Shown here in pieces: positions 6,789-13,777 of a DNA stretch of 16,476 nt. The DNA comes from Ruminococcaceae bacterium UBA737 (GTDB taxonomy: Bacteria; Bacillota; Clostridia; Oscillospirales; Acutalibacteraceae). Both the position numbers and the translations under genes were made by a program. Location of the stretch: NCBI GenBank assembly GCA_002297415.1, contig DBKZ01000078.1, positions 28,055 through 44,530 of the forward strand, written 5' to 3'. Within the stretch, counting starts at the first letter, position 1; each line of letters begins with the position of its first letter. The notes under the pieces were generated by a model that did no database searches, was not told the origin of the DNA, and saw nothing but the letters and a program-made list of their open reading frames with translations.

Positions 6789-7514
6789 CTAATCATCATT
6801 ATCGAGCATTTTTTCAAACTCCGATAAATCATAAGCCGCAAAGCTTTTTTCGTTTTTCCTTTCGAGCTCAGACCACCGTTTGGCATACTCTTTCCATTTG
6901 TCCCTATGCTTCCATTTATTACCTTCGTTAAAGTTATAAAATGTTTCGGGGTTCCCTTTTAGTTGTTGTTGTTTAAAGTAAAGCTTGACTTCCTCAAACG
7001 AAGGAATATATATATTACTACAACTACTAATATATACTTTACTTTCCTTTACTTTACTTTGTGAATTGTTGCATACATTTACTTCGTTATTGCATACATA
7101 AACCCCGTTTTTGTCTGCATTATCTTCCGCAGTGGGTATACTTATTAAGAGGTATTTGTTGTCGACTTCAAAACATTTACGGCGTTTGCAAACCGTCAAG
7201 TATCTTTTTTGTATTCCCTTACTCGTAAGGATGTGATACTTGTTAAACATTTTTTTGTCGAAAACACCCCGTCTGATCGAAGCCTGTATTATCTCCGAAA
7301 CAAAATTACCACCTGCACCTATCTCGCGTGCAAACAATAAAGCCACCTCGTATGTCCAGTCGCAGTAAAAGCCGTTATCGTAAATCTTCTGATAAAGCTT
7401 AATTATTACTGCAAACCCAAGCAAACCGTATTCTGCTTCGATCAGTTTTATGTTATCGTCCATTCGGACGTCAAGCGGAAAATAATCAAGACCTTTCTTT
7501 ACAGGTCTTCCCAT
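6789..7514 (-). CDS. Lin1244/DUF4373 DnaD-like replication protein
   Basis: The N-terminal ~115 residues (KKGLDYFPLDVRMDDNIKLI...EYGLLGFAVIIKLY...ALLFAREIG...ILTSKGIQKRYL) match the Lin1244/Lin1753-type winged-helix domain found in phage replication initiators. Residues 133-168 are a low-complexity Asn/Ser/Lys/Val linker. The C-terminus (SFEEVKLYF... FYNFNEGNKWKHRDKWKEYAKRW, 172-214) resembles the DnaD-like tail that contacts helicase-loading proteins. The product probably binds the phage origin and loads the host replicative helicase. The linker is encoded by repeat-rich DNA that may itself be the origin (7009-7099). An AAGGAG 5 bp before the ATG fixes the start. Confidence 0.88.
   Translation of the reverse strand: MGRPVKKGLDYFPLDVRMDDNIKLIEAEYGLLGFAVIIKLYQKIYDNGFYCDWTYEVALLFAREIGAGGNFVSEIIQASIRRGVFDKKMFNKYHILTSKGIQKRYLTVCKRRKCFEVDNKYLLISIPTAEDNADKNGVYVCNNEVNVCNNSQSKVKESKVYISSCSNIYIPSFEEVKLYFKQQQLKGNPETFYNFNEGNKWKHRDKWKEYAKRWSELERKNEKSFAAYDLSEFEKMLDNDD
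7009..7099. repeat. Repeat cluster, candidate replication origin inside the initiator gene
   Basis: Three kinds of repeat lie together. An inverted repeat, TATATATTA (7009-7017) and TAATATATA (7028-7036), is separated by 10 nt. Five tandem 5-bp units (four ACTTT and one CCTTT) fill 7036-7060. Two direct repeats of TTGCATACAT (7069-7078 and 7090-7099) start exactly 21 bp apart, about two helical turns. This layout of iteron-like repeats beside an AT-rich, easily melted segment, within a gene for an origin-binding protein, resembles lambda ori inside O. It encodes only a low-complexity linker, so the repeats may partly reflect protein drift. The function is inferred. Confidence 0.5.
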
Positions 7515-7515
7515 A

Positions 7516-7734
7516 TTATCTCCTTTTTACATTTTCTGCCGGAACCCTGACAACGCTTAACCCGTTTTTATCAAGCAGCTCAGCCAGTGTCACAAATTTT
7601 CCGTTTTCATTTTTTGATATAACAGCATTTACGCATTTAAAATCAATTTGTTCTTTATGTCCTGCAGAAATACTTATAAGCGCCGATACCGGACTTTTTT
7701 CAAGCAGTGCAATTCTTAATTCTTCGTAATTCAT
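7516..7734 (-). CDS. Conserved small phage protein, 72 aa
   Basis: A short protein with an N-terminal helix (MNYEELRIALLEKSPVSALI) and a beta-rich C-terminal half that includes AELLDKNGLSVVRVPAENV. The pattern 'AELLD+.G.SV.......V' recurs in small proteins next to SSB in Clostridia phages as I recall, but no function is known to me. The ATG overlaps the SSB stop as ATGA (7731-7734). Purine-rich GAGGAAGAAAGAAGA precedes it. It is likely made together with SSB. Confidence 0.7.
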   Translation of the reverse strand: MNYEELRIALLEKSPVSALISISAGHKEQIDFKCVNAVISKNENGKFVTLAELLDKNGLSVVRVPAENVKRR

Positions 7735-8057
7735 TCTTCTTTCTTCCTCTCTAAGAAGTGAACCTCTTTTGCAACTATCTCAAAAGCCGTCCTGTTATCT
7801 CCGTTTTTATCTTGATACTTTCGGGTTTCTATTGAACCCTCGATTCCTATAAGATTTCCTTTTCTGAAATATCTTGTTATAAACTCGGCCGTGCTTCCCC
7901 AAGCTACTATATTCAAGAAATCGGTTATCTTTTCTCCGTCCGCCTTATATGCTCTGTCTACGGCTACAGAAAAGGAAGTAACACTTTTTCCGGTAGTGGT
8001 AGTTTTAAGCTCAGGATCCTGAGTTAATCTTCCGGAAAGAATTACTGAATTAAACAT
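7731..8057 (-). CDS. ssb: Single-stranded DNA-binding protein
   Basis: The OB-fold sequence is complete: MFNSVILSGRLTQDPEL, SVTSFSVAVDRAY, FLNIVAWGSTAEFITRYFRKGNLIGIEGSIETRKYQDKNG, with the family's conserved aromatic and Gly positions. It coats single-stranded DNA in phage replication and RecT-type recombination. The chain is only 108 aa. It ends in ERKKEE directly after the OB fold, so the disordered tail and the DDDIPF-like acidic tip, which host SSB uses to recruit partners, are absent. The start is preceded by AAGGAGAGG. The gene is coupled to the next by an ATGA overlap. Confidence 0.93.
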   Translation of the reverse strand: MFNSVILSGRLTQDPELKTTTTGKSVTSFSVAVDRAYKADGEKITDFLNIVAWGSTAEFITRYFRKGNLIGIEGSIETRKYQDKNGDNRTAFEIVAKEVHFLERKKEE

Positions 8058-8290
8058 CGGTCCTCTCCTTCTATTAAAGTGTACTGTCCGAAGCGTTTGA
8101 GCGTTCCGTCCAAATTCTTCTTTGTAACTATCTTTACATTAAATTTGTAACCGGAATTCTTAAGCTCGGAAAGACGGGCGGAAAAATTGTAAATTCCAAG
8201 CTTCGAGAAAGCTTCGGCAGGTGTAATGGTTTTATGCTTCATAAGATATTTTAAAAGCTGTTCCTTTTGAGACATCTGTTTTCTCGCCAT
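8042..8290 (-). CDS. Winged-helix DNA-binding protein, 82 aa
   Basis: The product resembles a phage HTH family: SQKEQLLKYLMKHKTITPAEAFSKLGIYNFSARLSELKNSGY forms a helix-turn-helix (about residues 7-50), followed by a wing ending in FGQYTLIE. I place the start at the ATG of MARKQMSQ (8288-8290), because GGAGG is 8 bp upstream. The earlier in-frame ATG at 8303-8305 overlaps that ribosome binding site. The protein probably acts in early phage gene control or replication; its target is unknown. It overlaps SSB by 16 bp. Confidence 0.8.
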   Translation of the reverse strand: MARKQMSQKEQLLKYLMKHKTITPAEAFSKLGIYNFSARLSELKNSGYKFNVKIVTKKNLDGTLKRFGQYTLIEGEDRCLIQ

Positions 8291-8292
8291 TT

Positions 8293-8598
8293 TTAAAACC
8301 TCCATTTTTTATAAATAAGATCCTCTTTATTCCAATACGGATATTTTTGTTTTAAATAGTCCTCTATGACCTTTTTAATTTCGGAATGCAATTTTCCGTT
8401 GTCAAACTCATAATGCTCACTTACCGTCAGACAGACAAGATTTTCGGGAATTCCTAAACCTAATCTTGCACGGGATATGTAATGAGCAATTTGAATGTTT
8501 TCGCGTTTACCGCTCAATATGCTTGCCCCATTATCCCGCGCAAGCACTTCCTTTCTGACTTTTGGCGAAATGTCGCAGGCTTTTGAAATTTTACTCAT
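8293..8598 (-). CDS. HNH-fold protein that has lost its zinc cysteines
   Basis: The layout matches small phage HNH proteins: a start SKISKACDISPKVRKEVLARDNG, then AHYISRARLGLGIPENLVCLTVSEHYEFDNG, then EDYLKQKYPYWNKEDLIY. The likely catalytic His39, Asn53 and His62 are kept. The four Cys that normally form two CxxC zinc ligands around the fold appear replaced by Ser26, Ser29, Thr58 and Glu61. The two remaining Cys (8 and 56) do not fit the sites. It may be a divergent nuclease stabilised without zinc or an inactive fold reused for DNA binding. It lies between the NinB-like and winged-helix genes, overlapping the former by 8 bp. Confidence 0.78.
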   Translation of the reverse strand: MSKISKACDISPKVRKEVLARDNGASILSGKRENIQIAHYISRARLGLGIPENLVCLTVSEHYEFDNGKLHSEIKKVIEDYLKQKYPYWNKEDLIYKKWRF

Positions 8599-9112
8599 AT
8601 CTTATCAGAGCAATTTCCTCGGGCGTTGCAACTTCTATTCCGTTGTTTTCGCATTCAATTCTGACAAGCTCAATAAGCCGTGACATCTGAGCCGTATCGT
8701 AAGCGGAAGAGCCGTAATAATTGATTATATTTGTATAACCCTCAAGCTTGCTTTCGGTCTTTTCGCATATCCACCCAGCGCCCCTGCTCTGCCAGTTTTC
8801 AATCCAAGTTTCAACCGCGTCATTTCTTATCGGGGTCACTACGCTGTTGCCGCCGACTTCTTTGACTAAAATGCGGTATATCTCATTAGGCGGAAGCTTT
8901 ATTTTTGCGGAAAGCTTGTTGCAAAGGCTCCAAAAATATCCGTTTGCGTCAAGACTGCGCTTGTCTCTCCATAAGCACAGCTTTATTCTTAAATTTTTAT
9001 TTGCATATTCATCATAGACATTAAGAATCTTTTTAGGAACTCGGAGAGATAATATGCAATCTCCGTTCACTGATTGGACTACATCTTTTATTTGGCATTT
9101 TTGTTCGAACAT
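8591..9112 (-). CDS. NinB-like recombination protein
   Basis: The core has SLDANGYFWSLCNKLSAKI, matching the RSLDxNxxxW region of lambda NinB (Orf), a single-strand DNA-binding recombination mediator. The rest (EIYRILVKEVGGN, GYTNIINYYGSSAYDTAQMSRLIELV, TPEEIALI) matches a common Firmicutes phage relative. The start is the ATG at 9110-9112 with AAGGAG 7 bp upstream, giving 173 aa; a TTG at 9128-9130 is less likely. It overlaps the helicase gene by 25 bp and sits in the RecT/YqaJ/helicase block, which fits a recombination role. Confidence 0.82.
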   Translation of the reverse strand: MFEQKCQIKDVVQSVNGDCILSLRVPKKILNVYDEYANKNLRIKLCLWRDKRSLDANGYFWSLCNKLSAKIKLPPNEIYRILVKEVGGNSVVTPIRNDAVETWIENWQSRGAGWICEKTESKLEGYTNIINYYGSSAYDTAQMSRLIELVRIECENNGIEVATPEEIALIRYE

Positions 9113-10674
9113 ATTATCTCTCCTTTCCAAGTTTTAAAACAAATACAGCAATTCGCCCCATACCAGTCTAAAGCTGTGGTAGCGTATTCGGGCGCTAAAA
9201 GCTGAATTTGAATTTTGCTTATCGGCCTGTTCGGCGGTCTGATAAACTCGCCTATCCACTCTTTTCCTTGCTTTGCGCAGAAGTCAAATCCGCCGCTTAT
9301 CGTTTCTGTGATATTTACTTTGTCGGTAAAATAAGCCTTGAATTCCTCGCCGTCAGGCACTATAAGACAGTCTCTTAAATTTCCGCAGGCAACAAATATA
9401 ATTCCGTAATCCGAATCAAGGACCGTTTCAAATCCTTCAGGCGGCTGATAAGGTGTGTATTCGGTTTCCGCGTCAGAGCTGTATTCCAAAGTGGTCTTTT
9501 CTTTTGTCTTTCTGACAGGCGCAAAGAAATCCTCATCGGAAAGCTTCTCGCCCTTAGGCTTTTTCATAGCTCCCTCAAGATTTACATCTGTTTCGACTCC
9601 CTCAGGGTATAAATCAATATTTCCGCCGAAATCAATGACGGTGCAGCTTGTTTTATCAGGAGCAGTTCTTAAAACTCTTCCGACCTTTTGTACCCATTGA
9701 CCGTGTGTACCGTTTGTATCGAAATCAACGATATTTCTAAGCTCCGGATAATCGTACCCTTCGGTTGCTATATCAACATTTATAAGCTCGGTCGCATTTC
9801 CTTTTTCGAACCTTTCTATCTCTTCTTTCCTCGAAATATCATCAAGACCGAGAGAAAGGTAAGCCGGTTCCCTTTTCAAATTTTTAAGCTCTTCAAATAT
9901 CGCTTCGCAAAATTCGTGCGACGGAGCGAAAATTATTGTTTTTCCTTCTTCCTTAAGATTTAAATAATCCTTGCATAGCTTTGAAATAAGCGCTCTGCCC
10001 TCAAGGTCATTAAGTCTTAAGTTTTTCGATAAGTGCCCTTTCTCTTTTCCCTCTTCGGTTAGGAAAACAGGCGAAGCGTCAATAAATTTCGGCCTTACAA
10101 GATAATGGCTGTCGATTAAAAAGCGAGTTGTTATCTGATAAAAGTTATCAAATAAGCTTATAAGCGGAAGCTTGTCCCCGCGATTAGGCGTAGCAGTTAC
10201 TCCGAGTAAACACATATCGGGATTACCGAGCCTGTTCCACTCTATTATGTTTTCATAAGTAGAAGCTTTTGCGTGATGAGCTTCGTCTATAACAATCAAA
10301 TCAAAATAACTATTTGCAGCAGCAAAATCATTTAAAAGATTTGTAACCGTTTGCACCATTCCGAAATGCACATATCCATGTAAGCTTTTCCTTACGGATG
10401 TAATCTCGCTTGTAGCCAGCTCCGGACAAACCTTCGCAAATTTTGTGTGATTCTGATCGTGAATTTCCGTTCTGTGGACCAAAACCAAAATATGCGGTTT
10501 TCTTTTATGCGTTGCATAAAAGCCTCCGAAAAATCTTCCTATCGCCGCGGCCATCATAATTGTTTTTCCTGCGCCTGTGCCGGCAACAATAAGAGAATTC
10601 TTTCTCTCATATAACATATTGACCGCGTGATTTACCGCCTTGTTCTGATATGGCCTTAATTCAAATCTTTCCAT
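9088..10674 (-). CDS. Superfamily 2 DEAH-box DNA helicase
   Basis: An ATP-dependent helicase of the SSL2/UvrB-like group that is frequent in phage replication blocks. Visible motifs in order: Q-like RPYQNKAV (7-14), motif I AGTGAGKT (31-38), motif II DEAH (130-133), motif III VTATP (159-163), motif V NVDIATEGYDYP (299-310) and motif VI QKVGRVLR (329-336) with its arginine fingers. Residues from about 350 form a Glu/Lys-rich linker and a C-terminal domain ending in CCICFKTWKGEIICSNK. The start has AAAGGAG 10 bp upstream and overlaps the YqaJ gene by 14 bp. The product probably unwinds replication or recombination intermediates. Confidence 0.92.
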   Translation of the reverse strand: MERFELRPYQNKAVNHAVNMLYERKNSLIVAGTGAGKTIMMAAAIGRFFGGFYATHKRKPHILVLVHRTEIHDQNHTKFAKVCPELATSEITSVRKSLHGYVHFGMVQTVTNLLNDFAAANSYFDLIVIDEAHHAKASTYENIIEWNRLGNPDMCLLGVTATPNRGDKLPLISLFDNFYQITTRFLIDSHYLVRPKFIDASPVFLTEEGKEKGHLSKNLRLNDLEGRALISKLCKDYLNLKEEGKTIIFAPSHEFCEAIFEELKNLKREPAYLSLGLDDISRKEEIERFEKGNATELINVDIATEGYDYPELRNIVDFDTNGTHGQWVQKVGRVLRTAPDKTSCTVIDFGGNIDLYPEGVETDVNLEGAMKKPKGEKLSDEDFFAPVRKTKEKTTLEYSSDAETEYTPYQPPEGFETVLDSDYGIIFVACGNLRDCLIVPDGEEFKAYFTDKVNITETISGGFDFCAKQGKEWIGEFIRPPNRPISKIQIQLLAPEYATTALDWYGANCCICFKTWKGEIICSNKNAK

Positions 10675-11701
10675 TGTCTTTAGGCTCCTTTATCAGAAAC
10701 GCACCCGCAGCCGAAAAGCTTCCGGTATATCCGTCATCGGATATAAATTTGCTGGCGTTGTATTCTTTTGCGGTTTCGATTATCTTCTGTAATTCTTCTT
10801 TTCTCTTTTTATCCGCTTCATCACAAGCGTTCTTGCTCTTGACATATTCGGAAAGATCATATTTTAAAGATAAGTTTTTGTTGTAAAGAGTGTTTATCCG
10901 AATGCTTTCGATAATATTCTTTTGAGTATCGTTCGCAATAAACGCGGTCGGCTCGTTCCTGTTTTCAACATCCTTAAAAAATCTTTCAAGGCATTTTTTT
11001 ATAAGCATTGCAAGATGTTCGTTATTGTTAAAATAAAAGTGCTCGACAGTCATGTTTTCTTTGAGATACTCAATTCTTTTTTTCTTAGACATCTGAGTTA
11101 TCTTTCCGCGTTCGAAAACCGTATCTTCTTTCAAAATCATAATCTGCAGAATATAGAAATCCGCTTTAGAACAAATAATCTGATACTGCGCCTGAACAAT
11201 ATACTTATAAGGAATTCCGTTTTTAACCGTTTCAGGGCGCATAGTTTTTTGCTCGCATACAAATCTTCTGTTAGGTTTAACAATTCCGCCGCCTCTGTCA
11301 AACGGTCTTATGTCCTTAGCTTCGCTTATTCCGCTTATGTCAAGGCTTGCTATAAGCCTGTCCGAAGCATAAACCTCACCGGCTTTAAGTCTTCTTTCTC
11401 TTCCCTTCTGAAGTACATACACACCGTAAGGCTCGGCGGCGTGACCGTACTCCGCAAGCTCAGGCTCTAAGGCTTTCTTTTGATAAACTCCGTCGTTTAA
11501 AATTTTGTGGTAAAGCGCCCATGCAGATGTATAGGGCTTTTCGGTTTTAAATTTTAAAGCGTCTATTCCGCAGTTCTGAAGTTCTTCTTCGGTAGAATAA
11601 TATCTGACAATATCAAAGACCTCACTTCCGCCGATTCTTGTTTCTCTTGCTGTTTCCCATGCAAGAGTTCCCTGCTTAAGGTTCACTCTTTTTATCTGCA
11701 T
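10661..11701 (-). CDS. YqaJ-family viral recombinase / exonuclease
   Basis: A PD-(D/E)XK nuclease like lambda Exo that resects double-stranded ends so that the RecT partner can anneal strands. From the ATG at 11699-11701 (346 aa) the motifs are: WETARETRIGGSEV (15-28), EYGHAAEPYG (84-93, with Glu90), LIASLDISG (117-124, catalytic Asp121), CEQKTM (149-154, Glu150 and Lys152) and IVQAQYQI (168-175, Gln171). The ATG is preferred, with GGTGAAG in front, over a TTG at 11719. The C-terminus after 250 is helical. The gene overlaps the RecT-like gene by 26 bp, the usual pairing. Confidence 0.9.
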   Translation of the reverse strand: MQIKRVNLKQGTLAWETARETRIGGSEVFDIVRYYSTEEELQNCGIDALKFKTEKPYTSAWALYHKILNDGVYQKKALEPELAEYGHAAEPYGVYVLQKGRERRLKAGEVYASDRLIASLDISGISEAKDIRPFDRGGGIVKPNRRFVCEQKTMRPETVKNGIPYKYIVQAQYQIICSKADFYILQIMILKEDTVFERGKITQMSKKKRIEYLKENMTVEHFYFNNNEHLAMLIKKCLERFFKDVENRNEPTAFIANDTQKNIIESIRINTLYNKNLSLKYDLSEYVKSKNACDEADKKRKEELQKIIETAKEYNASKFISDDGYTGSFSAAGAFLIKEPKDNGKI

Positions 11702-12821
11702 TTGCTTCACCGCCCTCAACTATATATTTTTCAATAACAGGCCATAAATTTTTGCTTTTTTTAATGTTCATAATGGAAGCATATTCACGGTCAATAATTT
11801 CCTGCTTTTCTTCTCCGTTCTCAAAGGCCTTCTTTATTTCCTCGGCTTTTTGCGACGCAAGCTTCGGGTTTGCCTTAAATATTTCAAGCGTTTCTTTAAC
11901 ATCCGCTTTTTGTTCGGCTGTAAGCTTATTCAGATCTATATGGCTTTCGGTTTCGCCGAGGTCGGGAATATTTATCTCCGGCATAGTACTCTGAACCTCA
12001 AAGCTTTCCTCATTGTCCTTTTCAAAAGCATATATCGTTTCTTTAAGCTCGGGCAATACCTCGCGCACTCTTTTAAGCGCTCTTCTGATTATTGTTTTCT
12101 TTACCATTTCGCCGGTCCATTTGTACCAAATGGAATCGGTATCATATTCGTTTGTTATAACCTTTCTTTTCCGGGCTTTGCCGTATTGGTCGGTGTAGGC
12201 AACCCATTGAGATTTAAAAAAGCCTTTTTCGCTTGATTTCGCAATTTCATTAAGCTCATCGTTTGACATCTCATCATTTGTCATAAGGATTCTTTTTCCT
12301 GAGCTTATTTCCGTTACTTCAAGCCGGCAGATATATTTACTGAAATATTTATCTACAATTCGTTCGGCAGTCATTTTTCTGTCGGCATTAAACCGCCTGT
12401 CCTCAAGAGTGTAAAGAATATTGCCGTTATAGAAGATCTCTTTAAAATATGTTGTGTCCTTATCCTCTTTCGGTACCGCGACAATCGTGTCCGTTATTCT
12501 GTAACCTTTCCTCGCGGCGGCTCTTAAAAATGCTTCTACCCTTGCGGATATCGTTATAACCTTTCCGCGTTTGATAAAATCGATCTTGTCATAATCCTCA
12601 GCTATTATTCCGCCTTGATTTAAAGTCTGCAGATCCGAAAGAAAGGTATTAGCGGCATTCAAGGCTTCGCGCTGTGTCAGACTTCCGAGCGATTTAAGCG
12701 AATCTATCGCCTTCACCGCAAAAGGAATGCAATTTGTTTTTATTCCTATCTCATTTTTTAAAACATTAAACATCGAGCTTTCCGAGCAGGTCAGCTGATT
12801 ATATACCGTCATATTATTCAT
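11676..12821 (-). CDS. recT: RecT-like single-strand annealing protein
   Basis: This is called RecT-like from context and one segment. It precedes the YqaJ exonuclease, and residues 232-253 (WYKWTGEMVKKTIIRRALKRVR) match the C-terminal RecT core, where an aromatic, Met and Lys-Lys-Thr are typical. The preceding QWVAYTDQYG and MTAERIVDKYFSKYICRL fit the family's beta-rich core. The ~115-residue tail is acidic and Lys-rich and may bind the exonuclease or SSB. The product would anneal complementary single strands. The start has GAGGAG 8 bp upstream. At 381 aa it is somewhat longer than classical RecT (about 270 aa). Confidence 0.78.
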   Translation of the reverse strand: MNNMTVYNQLTCSESSMFNVLKNEIGIKTNCIPFAVKAIDSLKSLGSLTQREALNAANTFLSDLQTLNQGGIIAEDYDKIDFIKRGKVITISARVEAFLRAAARKGYRITDTIVAVPKEDKDTTYFKEIFYNGNILYTLEDRRFNADRKMTAERIVDKYFSKYICRLEVTEISSGKRILMTNDEMSNDELNEIAKSSEKGFFKSQWVAYTDQYGKARKRKVITNEYDTDSIWYKWTGEMVKKTIIRRALKRVREVLPELKETIYAFEKDNEESFEVQSTMPEINIPDLGETESHIDLNKLTAEQKADVKETLEIFKANPKLASQKAEEIKKAFENGEEKQEIIDREYASIMNIKKSKNLWPVIEKYIVEGGEANADKKSEP

Positions 12822-13011
12822 CTTCGCCGCTCCTCTTATGTTTACCGTAAGAGCTTAATGCGCTGTACATAGCGGTATTTGACTTTTTAAGCTTGTCTAC
12901 CCACTTTGAAAGTACAAATGCAACATAAGTGATAAGCGAACACCAGCCTACAAGCAGCGCCCAAATAATCGCGGTTATAATCGCCGCGGCTCCGTCTAAA
13001 TAAAATCCCAT
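12814..13011 (-). CDS. Small single-pass membrane protein, 65 aa
   Basis: Residues 8-35 (AAAIITAIIWALLVGWCSLITYVAFVLS) form one long transmembrane helix. A charged cytoplasmic-type tail KWVDKLKKSNTAMYSALSSYGKHKRSGEDE follows. There is no cleavable signal. The function is unknown. Its position directly before recT is within the early operon, so it is unlikely to be a holin of the lysis module. The start is supported by AAAGGAAG about 9 bp upstream. It overlaps the recT start by 8 bp. Confidence 0.7.
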   Translation of the reverse strand: MGFYLDGAAAIITAIIWALLVGWCSLITYVAFVLSKWVDKLKKSNTAMYSALSSYGKHKRSGEDE

Positions 13012-13026
13012 TTTTTAAACTTCCTT

Positions 13027-13212
13027 TCAAATTTCAACCTTTTTAAGACTTTTTAATACACACTCGGGGCAAAGCTGATAACCGTCAAATTCATAAAGCT
13101 CATCAGCTTCGTCTTTGCAGTTATCACAGTAGAAATGCGGTACCGATTTAAGCCGGCAGGACTGAGAGCATGCTATGCCGCAGTCTACACAGTCATTTTC
13201 GTATCTTACCAT
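13027..13212 (-). CDS. Small zinc-finger phage protein, 61 aa
   Basis: CVDCG (8-12), CSQSCR (15-20), FYCDNCKDEA (28-37) and LCPEC (47-51) make about two zinc-binding sites. The 'FYCDxCxxEAxxLYEFDGxxLCxxC' portion is one I recall in a very common, uncharacterised gut-phage family. It is possibly nucleic-acid- or protein-binding. AAAGGGG lies 9 bp upstream of the ATG. The + strand promoter-like element at 13212-13240 overlaps its translation start on the opposite strand. Confidence 0.8.
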   Translation of the reverse strand: MVRYENDCVDCGIACSQSCRLKSVPHFYCDNCKDEADELYEFDGYQLCPECVLKSLKKVEI

Positions 13213-13310
13213 TGACTTTTACCCCTTTCGGTGTTATAATTTAATAAAGCTTTTTTGTAGTCCGCTTGCAGTTTCCCATTTATCTGCAGGCGGATTTTTA
13301 ATGTCCTCAT
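13206..13310 (-). CDS. Possible 34-aa coupled leader peptide
   Basis: A short frame, MRTLKIRLQINGKLQADYKKALLNYNTERGKSQW, begins at the ATG 13308-13310 with AAAGGA 10 bp upstream. It ends with TAA at 13206-13208, overlapping the ATG of the zinc-finger gene. Coupling and continuity with the operon favour a real gene. Against it: the frame spans a hairpin that pairs better as + strand RNA, and the family is not recognised. Either the peptide is real or the stretch is a non-coding element; I cannot decide. Confidence 0.3.
   Translation of the reverse strand: MRTLKIRLQINGKLQADYKKALLNYNTERGKSQW
13212..13240 (+). promoter_or_regulatory. Promoter-like element antisense to the early operon
   Basis: TTGACT (13212-13217), a 17-bp spacer and TATAAT (13235-13240), with TG at -15/-14 (an extended -10). 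It matches the sigma-70 consensus at 11 of 12 positions. A start near 13247 is predicted. It points against the surrounding operon, and no + strand gene follows. The terminator-like hairpin at 13259-13299 lies about 12 nt beyond the predicted start. A chance match in AT-rich DNA cannot be excluded. Confidence 0.5.
13259..13299 (+). terminator. Terminator-like hairpin after the antisense promoter
   Basis: TCCGCTTGCAG (13261-13271) pairs with CTGCAGGCGGA (13284-13294) across a 12-nt loop. The run TTTTT (13295-13299) begins right after the stem. The one non-Watson-Crick position is a U-G wobble in + strand RNA but a C-A mismatch in - strand RNA, and there is no T-run on the - strand. So the structure favours + strand transcription. 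Together with the promoter it predicts an RNA of about 53 nt. Confidence 0.5.
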
Positions 13311-13328
13311 TTTTTTAAGATCCTTTCT

Positions 13329-13673
13329 TTATTCCGGAAAGCTCCGGTAATATTCTTTTAAATACGGCTTTTGTTCATTTGCTTTCATTCCGAGTCTGTT
13401 CATCAGCTCCGGAAGAAAGCCTTTTTCATTATTACAGCGCTTTTCAATACTGCTCAGCGCTCGGTCGACGGCATATTGAAGATTATCTTTATCTTCAGCC
13501 CGCTTTTCCTCGCTTAAATTCGGCATTAAAGTAATTACTATCGGACCGCCCGACCTGAATTTATCCGTTATACTTACAACATTGCAGTTATCGGGAACTG
13601 TAAGAGCCTTTCTCGCGTTCGAAGAAAGCTCTGTCAGATAATTCAATTCTTTAATGCTTACTGTATTTTCCAT
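13329..13673 (-). CDS. Hypothetical protein, 114 aa
   Basis: I do not recognise this gene. The product is soluble, with no Cys motif, membrane segment or clear fold. Residues 59-82 (KDNLQYAVDRALSSIEKRCNNEKG) look helical. The ATG has AGGGGAG 6 bp upstream, and codon use matches its neighbours. A 250-bp non-coding gap rich in inverted repeats lies upstream, so this gene starts a new translational block within the operon. Confidence 0.7.
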   Translation of the reverse strand: MENTVSIKELNYLTELSSNARKALTVPDNCNVVSITDKFRSGGPIVITLMPNLSEEKRAEDKDNLQYAVDRALSSIEKRCNNEKGFLPELMNRLGMKANEQKPYLKEYYRSFPE

Positions 13674-13717
13674 AATCTTCTCCCCTTTCTTATTACTTAT
13701 GTTTTTTAAAATTTGTC

Positions 13718-13754
13718 CTATGATATGAAATCCGTAAAAATCTATTTATCATAG
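13718..13754. repeat. 8-bp inverted repeat upstream of the 114-aa gene
   Basis: CTATGATA (13718-13725) and TATCATAG (13747-13754) are perfect inverted copies separated by 21 bp of AT-rich sequence. They lie about 45-80 bp before the start of the gene at 13673, where an operator or leader hairpin could sit. No convincing promoter was found beside them. Arms this short can arise by chance. Confidence 0.3.
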
Positions 13755-13777
13755 AAGATCTCAGTTGCTTTTTTGTC

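Noticed and set aside
10922..11470. A + strand 182-aa ORF opposite the YqaJ gene.
   Set aside because: It is a shadow frame: composition is Phe/Leu/Arg-rich, there is no start signal, and the - strand frame has clear catalytic motifs.
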